From NCBI GenBank assembly GCA_001914405.1, contig MSDW01000001.1, forward strand, positions 868,001-932,000: DNA of 64,000 nt, in the 5' to 3' direction. The stretch is from Candidatus Methanohalarchaeum thermophilum (GTDB lineage: Archaea; Halobacteriota; Methanonatronarchaeia; Methanonatronarchaeales; Methanonatronarchaeaceae). The stretch's first letter is position 1. Every line of letters starts with the position of its first letter. The notes beneath the pieces are model-generated. The model worked only from the letters and a program-made list of their open reading frames with translations, ran no database searches and was not told the DNA's origin. The translations under genes were made by a program, and so were the position numbers. Below, piece after piece: positions 58,351-64,000 of the stretch.

Positions 58351-60483
58351 ATGATAAAAACTCTATTAGTTGATGACGAAAAAAGTTTCCTTGACCTAGC
58401 TGAGGCTTATTTAACCAAAGAAAACGAGAACATGAAACTAAAGACTATTAATTCTCCTAAAAAAGCTTTTAAATTGGTTAAGAGAAATGAATTTGATTGT
58501 ATTGTTTCTGATTATCAGATGCCCGGGCTAAACGGGTTAGAGCTTCTTGAAAAAGTTAGGAATAAATTGGACAATGATATTCCATTTGTAGTCTTTACTG
58601 GTAAGGGCCGGGAAGAGGTTGCTATTAAGGCACTAAACAAAGGAGCAGACCGATACATAAAAAAAGGAGGAGACCCTAAGACACAGTTTGGCGTATTATC
58701 TAGAGCAATAAAACAGGAATCAAAGTTATATAAATTTAGAAATGAACTTGAAGAACAGCGATTATACTTTAAAGAGCTTTTTAAGAGTTCACCAGAAGCA
58801 ATAGTTCTTGTTGACGAGGATGGCAATGTTATTGACATAAATAACAGCTTTAAAAATTTATTTCAATATAAATTAGATGAAATAAAGGGTGAATACATAG
58901 ATGAATATGTAGCCCATGACGAAAAAATCAAGGAAGCTAACATTATAGCAGATAGGACGCTAGAGGGAGAAGTAGTAGAAAAGGAGACTATTAGGAAGAA
59001 AAAAGATGGAACTACATTTCCAGTAATGTTGATCTCTTATCCAATAAAGTTGAATGATGAAGTTCAAGGAGCTTTCGGAATCTATAGAGATATATCCAAA
59101 AGGAAAAAAAGAGAAAGAAAACTCAAGGAATCTAGAAAAGACTACAAAGAACTGATAGGTGGGATGAATGATGCCGTCCTAGTTCACGATCTAGAAGGAA
59201 ATTTCTTGGAAGTAAATAAAAAAGCTGCAGAAAAACTAGGTTATTCGAAAGACGAATTACTTTCCAAAAAAATACAACACCTCGAAGATTCATTTGAGAG
59301 CGAAGAAATAAAACAAAGAATCCAGGGTATGGAAGAAGGATCTGTGAAGGTATTTGAGACTCAATATTTAACGAAAAATAGAGAGAAGATCCCCGTTGAA
59401 GTAAACTCTAGCTTAATTACATATAAAGGAGATCTAACTGTATTAAATATAGCTAGAGATATAAAAGATAGAAAAAGAAGAGAAGAAAAACTAAAAGAAT
59501 ATAAGAAAGCTATTGAGGGATCTGAGGATCTTTTAGTAGCTATTGATAGTGAATACAAATATATTTTTGCAAATAAAAAATACTTAGATTTTGTGGGTAT
59601 AAATAAAGAGAAAAATCTAATTGGGAAATCACTGAGCGAGATTTATAGCGGTGAAGAACTTAAGGAGATAAAGAAAAAAGTCGATAAATGTCTCCAAGGT
59701 AAAACAATCCAATATGAGATGACTAGATCAAGAGAGAATAAGAAATATTTTGATATTAGGTACTTCCCTCTAAAGGAAGAAAAAGAAGTAACGGGAGTTG
59801 TAGGAGTTTTAAGAGATATAACGGAAAGAAAAAATACAGAAGAGAGAGATAATTTTCTCTATTCTCTATTAAGACACGATGTTCAAAATAAGAACCAAGT
59901 AATACAAGGTTACCTTGAGCTATTAAAAGAAAAGGATCTACCAGAAGAGGTTGAAAAGTATATAGAAAAAACATTGAAAGCTACAAAAGAAAGTAAAGAC
60001 ATAATAGAGAAAGTCAGTACATTAAAAAAAATAAAAGAAGAAGAAATTCAGGAAATAAATATTTTGTCCATATTAAAGGAATCAATCAAAGAATATAGAT
60101 CCTTAGCAAATAAATATGAAATCAAAATAGAATTAATTAGTCATAAAAAAGATTGCATGGCTCAAGGAGGTTCATTACTAAAAACCGTATTCGGCAATTT
60201 AATAGAAAACTCAATTAAACACTCAAAAGGAAATAAAATAAAAGTAACATATCTTGAATTAGATGAAAACTGTATAGTAAAAATAGAAGATGATGGGAAA
60301 GGCATATCAAAGAAATTAAAGAAAAAAATATTCCAAAAAGGAATCAAAGAAGGAAAAAATGCTGGAACCGGCCTAGGAATGTACCTAGTAAAACAGATAC
60401 TAAAAATCTACAATGGTGAGATAAGAATTGAAGAATCAGACCTAGGAGGAACCAAATTTAAGATAAAATTAAATAAAAAATAA
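58351..60483 (+). CDS. Hybrid sensor histidine kinase with receiver and PAS domains
   Basis: This 710-residue soluble kinase starts with a receiver domain (1-120, phosphoacceptor Asp54 in VSDYQMPG). Three PAS domains follow (about 130-250, 262-378, 382-497), then a phospho-helix with His509 (LLRHDVQNKNQV) and an ATPase domain (N-box VFGNLIENSIKHS, G1 EDDGKGIS, G2 GTGLGMYLVKQI). Having the receiver first and no membrane segment is typical of archaeal cytoplasmic kinases. The input signal and target are unknown; no response regulator gene is adjacent. Confidence 0.93.
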   Translation: MIKTLLVDDEKSFLDLAEAYLTKENENMKLKTINSPKKAFKLVKRNEFDCIVSDYQMPGLNGLELLEKVRNKLDNDIPFVVFTGKGREEVAIKALNKGADRYIKKGGDPKTQFGVLSRAIKQESKLYKFRNELEEQRLYFKELFKSSPEAIVLVDEDGNVIDINNSFKNLFQYKLDEIKGEYIDEYVAHDEKIKEANIIADRTLEGEVVEKETIRKKKDGTTFPVMLISYPIKLNDEVQGAFGIYRDISKRKKRERKLKESRKDYKELIGGMNDAVLVHDLEGNFLEVNKKAAEKLGYSKDELLSKKIQHLEDSFESEEIKQRIQGMEEGSVKVFETQYLTKNREKIPVEVNSSLITYKGDLTVLNIARDIKDRKRREEKLKEYKKAIEGSEDLLVAIDSEYKYIFANKKYLDFVGINKEKNLIGKSLSEIYSGEELKEIKKKVDKCLQGKTIQYEMTRSRENKKYFDIRYFPLKEEKEVTGVVGVLRDITERKNTEERDNFLYSLLRHDVQNKNQVIQGYLELLKEKDLPEEVEKYIEKTLKATKESKDIIEKVSTLKKIKEEEIQEINILSILKESIKEYRSLANKYEIKIELISHKKDCMAQGGSLLKTVFGNLIENSIKHSKGNKIKVTYLELDENCIVKIEDDGKGISKKLKKKIFQKGIKEGKNAGTGLGMYLVKQILKIYNGEIRIEESDLGGTKFKIKLNKK

Positions 60484-60525
60484 TTAGATAAAATAAAATA
60501 AAATAAAAAACCCAAATCAAGTAAT

Positions 60526-60592
60526 CTTCATCTTATCAGTTGATTGGAGACAACTTTTCAATCACTGATTAGATAGAGTTAACTGGTTTAAG
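60526..60592 (+). repeat. Left-end remnant of the PATE-like family
   Basis: It reads ATCTTATCAGTTGATTGGAG, then CAACTTTTCAATC/GATTAGATAGAGTTAACTGG. The hairpin is weak but the 5' context is the family's. It follows the kinase gene by about 40 bases. Confidence 0.4.
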
Positions 60593-61040
60593 ACAAAACA
60601 ATTACCGATTAAGTTATATATAGCTTAAATATTCTAACTACCTAGTGAATTAATAAGATAAAGCCAGTTAAAACTAATATTGATGAACTTTAAACAATTA
60701 AACTTCATCAAAAACCCTGTAATATACGGATAAATTAACAATGATAGTAATACAAAAGTCCAAATCCTCATATTTAAGATATTATAGTCTTTCAATAGCT
60801 CTTCTCATGGATGACCTATTAAATAATATTCAAACAAAAATTCAGAACTTATAATCAAAATTAGCCAAAATAATTCAGTTAAAACTAAATCTAAAGAAAC
60901 AAATCCAGTTGTTAAAAAAATTAAAAACAAAATAACTTACCGTAAAAACAAGAACTAAACCAAATAACGAACTTAGAGTTCTATTTTTCTTGTCACCTAA
61001 TAATCTAGATTAATATATTACTCTAAGAATACCATTGAAC
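60593..61040. other. AT-rich intergenic region
   Basis: No gene, RNA or repeat was recognised here. Confidence 0.45.
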
Positions 61041-61106
61041 GTGAAGCGACCCCTATCCCAATTGAGGATTTAAAAAAGAGGTCTTTTCAACCTAAAAGAT
61101 AAAGAA
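61041..61106 (-). repeat. Solo hairpin of the PATE-like family
   Basis: On the minus strand it reads TTTATCTTTTAGGTTGAAAAG, CCTCTTTTTTAAATCC, GATAGGGGTCGCTTCAC: left flank, hairpin, right terminus, with no core. Confidence 0.5.
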
Positions 61107-61179
61107 AACAAAAAAATAACTACCAAACAATAAAGACATATATAAAATTGGAAAAAACCATCTTAGATCCAATTTTAAC

Positions 61180-61648
61180 TTTTTTTGGTGAGAAATCCTT
61201 TTCCTCAAATCTCTGGTTTTAGGTAAAGAGATGAATTACCTTAAAGCGGTAGTGGGTTGTGTAAATAAATTAGAGGGAAAATGACAGTTAGTTGGTTCTC
61301 CCTCCTTAATCAAGAAGCAATTGTTTAGTCTTTGAAGAAATGCTGAACTAGGGTTCAGTACCGAAAAATGTTGTGTGGTAATAGGTAAACCCAAACTACT
61401 TAGATTAAGGTCTTGGTTAGAGAAATGGAGGTACAGGAGATGATTGGGAAAATATCACGACTTAGCGTATAACAGTAGTTGCTTAATCCGATTTTCTCTA
61501 GGAACACATAGTTCCAATATTGATTGAGTATATGGGTCAAAGACCCGGGTGTTTAGGCAATTTCCTCTGAATAAGGCCCGGCCATCTATGATTCGGAAAA
61601 AACTCCTTCTTTTTTCTTCATCGAATATGGCTAGGGAGAGAGCTTTCC
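61180..61648 (+). repeat. PATE-like non-coding element, type A
   Basis: It begins TTTTTTTGGTGAGAAATCC and has a left hairpin closed by GGTGA/TTACC. The core carries GACAGTTAGTTGGTTCTCC, TCTTTGAAGAAATGC, CGAC..GCGTATAAC and CTTAATCCGATTTTCTC. The right end is degraded (AACTCCTTC...GGGAGAGAG). The 15-base 5' flank (TTAACTTTTTTTGGTG) is shared with the tnpB element at 56740. Confidence 0.5.
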
Positions 61649-61872
61649 TTTAGTTGTAGTAATTTTTTGGTTATTTAATAAAATAAGTAACTTTTTTTGA
61701 AGTTCTTTTGCATTATTAACTCGATTGCTCGCAGTTTTCTTTTGTATTTGTATTTTGAATCACATTTAAGCAGTGAAAATGTATTTATTTTAAATTTTTT
61801 TGATTTTTTCCTCCTTTGCATGTCTCTTATAAACTCTTTGTTTGTAGAGAGTATGTATGTATGTATTTGGTT

Positions 61873-62451
61873 TTAGACTGGTAGTAGTTTCTTTTCGTAG
61901 ACTTCGTTTGTCATCATTGCAGTTGCGGCGTAAAGACAATACAAGCCGAATATCAGTAAAAGCCAACCACCGATTTTTTCGTACACCATTGGGAGTAGAC
62001 CTGCCATTGATAAACCTAAAAGTAAAGCACCTATTGCTACATCTATTTGAGCATAGAACATTGTTTTGACTGGTAATTTCTTAATTGAGGGTACAAATAA
62101 TAACAGAATTGCTGATGCTACAATGAAGATGTATCCCGATATTGTTACAGGTATATTCATCCAATAGAGCATTGTAAAAGACATACCGCCTCCTAGGCCT
62201 AGTAATGGCCCGAAAACCATATTTAGAGTTCCTCCAACTATGTTTTCGCTTGCAAACTCTATTACGCCCAATATAACTAAGCCTATGCTTATGGTTGTTA
62301 TCCAAACACCTAAGAGTGGACCAGAGCTATGTGGTACCTGACCAGTTACAAAAGCCCAGATCCCAATCACTATGGGAGCTATCAAAAATAAGCTAGCAGG
62401 AGTTCCTTCAGCCCAACTAATAAATATCACCTGATAAGGATATGTAAACAA
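61873..62451 (-). CDS. GPR1/FUN34/YaaH-family transporter
   Basis: This 192-residue membrane protein has six hydrophobic helices. The C-terminus, ending ATAMMTNEVYEKKLLPV, matches the YaaH/SatP end (NExY/F...LPI), and the GVIEFASENIVGGTLNMVFG loop fits the family's conserved glycine-rich segment. SatP-type proteins carry acetate or succinate; here acetate uptake would be useful for a methanogen that assimilates acetate. No signal peptide is present. The start codon lies in an AT-rich zone and an internal Met is possible. Confidence 0.65.
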   Translation of the reverse strand: MFTYPYQVIFISWAEGTPASLFLIAPIVIGIWAFVTGQVPHSSGPLLGVWITTISIGLVILGVIEFASENIVGGTLNMVFGPLLGLGGGMSFTMLYWMNIPVTISGYIFIVASAILLLFVPSIKKLPVKTMFYAQIDVAIGALLLGLSMAGLLPMVYEKIGGWLLLIFGLYCLYAATAMMTNEVYEKKLLPV

Positions 62452-62492
62452 AACATAAATAATTAATTAAAATAACAGAGGGGGTTATAGAA

Positions 62493-62553
62493 ATTATCTA
62501 TTTGACTGAAAAGACACCTTTCTAAATCTTTTGATTAGGTAGGGGTAGTTCAC
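62493..62553 (+). repeat. Solo hairpin of the PATE-like family
   Basis: It reads TTATCTATTTGACTGAAAAG, ACACCTTTCTAAATC/GATTAGGTAGGGG, TAGTTCAC. It is almost the same as the solo copy at 47186-47246. 62554-62842 shows no gene. Confidence 0.55.
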
Positions 62554-62842
62554 TGGATCTTGTTATTTTCTATTCATATTTAAGCTGGGGAGATTACCGC
62601 GAGATTTTGTAATGTCAGTTAGATTGAGATGAACATAAATAAAGAGATTGAGATCAATTAGGTTTGATAGGAGTTCCTGTAAATCATAGGTTCCTTTAAA
62701 TAATGAAGTTCTTTTGAAAGGTTTTTTCATGACTAGGTAGCTTCAAAAGAGTGTTTTTAGGATGTAAAAACTGTTCAAATCTATTTAATGATTTATCAGC
62801 ATTGGATGTGTTCTTATGATTTGGTGTTTTTTGGAATGAGTT

Positions 62843-63325
62843 CTATTTTTTATATAATTTAACTGGGTTAAATGTTGTATCGAGTAAATATTTGAAATCC
62901 AAAGTTTCTACCCAATCTTCATCAAAGAAGATTCCCATGAAGCACATGCCAATTAAGCAAGATGGTGATAATTTGTCTATTAGCTCTTTTACATCTTCTA
63001 TCCCTGTTTTAGTTTGAGGCATGGCCAAACCTCCTAATAAAACCAGAGCTGAAGGATTAGATAGCTCTTTTTTCTCTTCAAGTTCACTAACTTCTATTCC
63101 AATCTCTCCTTCAACTAACTTTTTAGCTTTAGCTATTTCTGTATTAGGAATAAAATAAGATTTCGATGTTTTCCTTGATGAATACGCTGCTAGTTCAGCA
63201 AAAGGAATGCAAGTAAAACTAGATCCTGAGAAAACAATCTTTTCTAAATTCTTATCAGCAGCTAGACTAGCAAATTTTCGCAATAAAAAAGAAATACCCG
63301 ATCCTTCATCTATTTTTTTAATCAA
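62843..63325 (-). CDS. DUF2124-family conserved methanogen protein
   Basis: This protein of about 160 residues begins at TTG 63325 by my choice, because GGAGGA lies eight bases upstream; an ATG at 63358 would add eleven residues. It reads IKKIDEGSGISFLLRKFASL, VFSGSSFTCIPFAELAAYSS, then ALVLLGGLAMPQTKTG and LIGMCFMGIFFDEDW. These match the DUF2124 family as I recall it in methanogens (gene of unknown function with GGLAMP and CFMxIF). It is a single gene, and the role is unknown. Confidence 0.7.
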   Translation of the reverse strand: MIKKIDEGSGISFLLRKFASLAADKNLEKIVFSGSSFTCIPFAELAAYSSRKTSKSYFIPNTEIAKAKKLVEGEIGIEVSELEEKKELSNPSALVLLGGLAMPQTKTGIEDVKELIDKLSPSCLIGMCFMGIFFDEDWVETLDFKYLLDTTFNPVKLYKK

Positions 63326-63540
63326 TTTGTTTTCCTCCAAGAAAAATAGTAATATCAAAATTTGTGTATAGAGACAACAATAAATCTTTTCTTAATTAAC
63401 CTATTAAAGTCCCTTTTAGTTAATGATCTAAATAGCCTTAAAAAATTCTTTTTGAATACATAATTAATATTTGTTATATCTTCTATGATTAACAAAAGAA
63501 AAGCATAATGTTAATAATGGATATAAGATATTAGGATTTT

Positions 63541-63607
63541 TTAGCTTATTTAGTGAGAAGTCTCATTTTTCACGAGCAAATACCGAAAAAAGATAGAGTT
63601 AGTTCAC
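63541..63607 (+). repeat. Solo hairpin of the PATE-like family
   Basis: It reads TTAGCTTATTTAGTGAGAAG, then a divergent hairpin with loop TTCACGAGCAAATACCGAAA and ends GAGTTAGTTCAC. It lies six bases from the 3' end of the SLC13 remnant. Confidence 0.45.
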
Positions 63608-63612
63608 AGTCC

Positions 63613-64000
63613 TCAGAAAAATGCTATTCTGGGTACGGTTACTAGTGAAAGAATGATTTGTAATGGAATTCCAACTCTTAAATAGTTGGAGAATCTGTAA
63701 CCGCTGGGTCTATAAATAAATAGGTTGGTCTAGTAGCCAACTAGACTAAGAAATGCGGTTGAAACTGCAAAAGTAACTGCTAGTACAAAAGCAAAGGAGT
63801 TAGATCCTATGTTAAAGCTGCTTCAATAGCGACAGGAATCATTACTACAGTAACGTTATTATTTATTACTCCTGTTATAACTCCACCGAAAATGTAAAAT
63901 ACCCAAATCACTCCAATTTTTAGTGAGAAAATTCGCTGTATAAGCCATTAAATCCCCTAATAAATCGTCTCCCCCAGTTTACTTGGGTGCTATTCCGAGA
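63613..64000 (-). pseudogene. SLC13-type permease remnant
   Basis: On the minus strand, three frames together read GVITGVINNNVTVVMIPVAI, then FAFVLAVTFAVSTAFLSLVGY, a stop, TNLFIYRPSGYRFSNYLRVG and IPLQIILSLVTVPRIAFF. This is the C-terminal third of a DASS/SLC13 permease (typical NNNAT and VGYQTN segments), with frameshifts near 63800 and a stop where VGYQTN has glutamine. The gene continues beyond the window edge. Confidence 0.7.

Noticed and set aside
1-64000. tRNA genes and CRISPR arrays
   Set aside because: No T-loop (GGTTCRA) in a credible cloverleaf and no regularly spaced direct repeats were seen by eye; a short tRNA could still be missed.

Overview
The window is a roughly 35% GC chromosomal segment from a methanogenic archaeon. 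It carries a complete methyl-coenzyme M reductase operon (mcrBDGA), the MCR activation genes atwA and mcrC, membrane-type heterodisulfide reductase hdrED, a complete coenzyme F430 pathway (cfbA-E-D-C-B) and several methanogen-restricted families (methanogenesis marker 11, DUF1638, DUF2117, DUF2124). HdrDE means a cytochrome-containing methanogen. Acidic proteins, halobacterial-style TnpB tails and an mcr operon without mcrC would fit a salt-adapted lineage such as Methanonatronarchaeia, but the class is an inference.

Layout. 1-4400: DUF2117 protein, a gate-domain membrane protein, a small six-helix membrane protein, and a CobW-type GTPase with a His-rich partner. 5-11 kb: methanogenesis marker 11 and mcrBDGA. 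11-18 kb: DUF1638, a flavin-binding PPOX protein, then a tight run atwA-mcrC-hdrE-hdrD-nifB. 18-20 kb: corrinoid genes cobD and cbiB on the minus strand. 20.5-25.5 kb: the F430 operon. 25.5-28.4 kb: an APC permease with UspA domains, broken by a frameshift, plus two small unlisted genes. 29.7-37.5 kb: histone, a nucleoside deoxyribosyltransferase-like protein, msrA, thrS with a small coupled membrane protein, an asparaginase-like hydrolase, and a tRNA methylthiotransferase. 38.9-41.8 kb: a PD-(D/E)XK-type nuclease, a PIN/KH ATPase and hisI. 43.7-46.5 kb: two KaiC-like proteins around a long gene-free stretch. 47.4-55.9 kb: the archaeal RNA-processing and protein-turnover superoperon (rnp3, rnp2, psmA, sdo1, rrp4, rrp41, rrp42, rpl37ae, rpoP, pcc1), a zinc-ribbon protein, archease, rtcB and DUF211. 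58.4-64 kb: a hybrid sensor kinase, a YaaH-family transporter, DUF2124, and the remains of an SLC13 permease.

How the genes work together. mcrBDGA supplies MCR, the cfb operon its nickel cofactor F430, and atwA/mcrC the ATP-driven activator. hdrED regenerates CoM-SH and CoB-SH. nifB, beside these and with no nitrogenase structural genes in view, may make the 8Fe-9S-C cluster for the activation complex rather than for nitrogenase. cbiB and cobD serve the corrinoids needed for methyl transfer.

The most unusual feature is a dispersed family of non-coding elements of about 300-550 bp. There are at least a dozen, plus isolated hairpins. Each begins with a hairpin in the context TTTATCTTA-GGTTGAGAAG and ends with a similar hairpin followed by GTCAC or TTCAC. 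The outer stem changes in a compensated way (GGTTGA/TCAACC, GGTGA/TCACC, TTAAT/ATTAA). They share ends with IS200/IS605-type tnpB elements in the same window, and some keep the 3' end of tnpB plus a structured tail where a TnpB guide RNA would lie. Others carry a different conserved, non-coding core. They resemble the palindrome-associated elements (PATEs) reported from Haloquadratum, and several abut or supply the stop codons of neighbouring genes. No tRNA, rRNA or CRISPR array was recognised.
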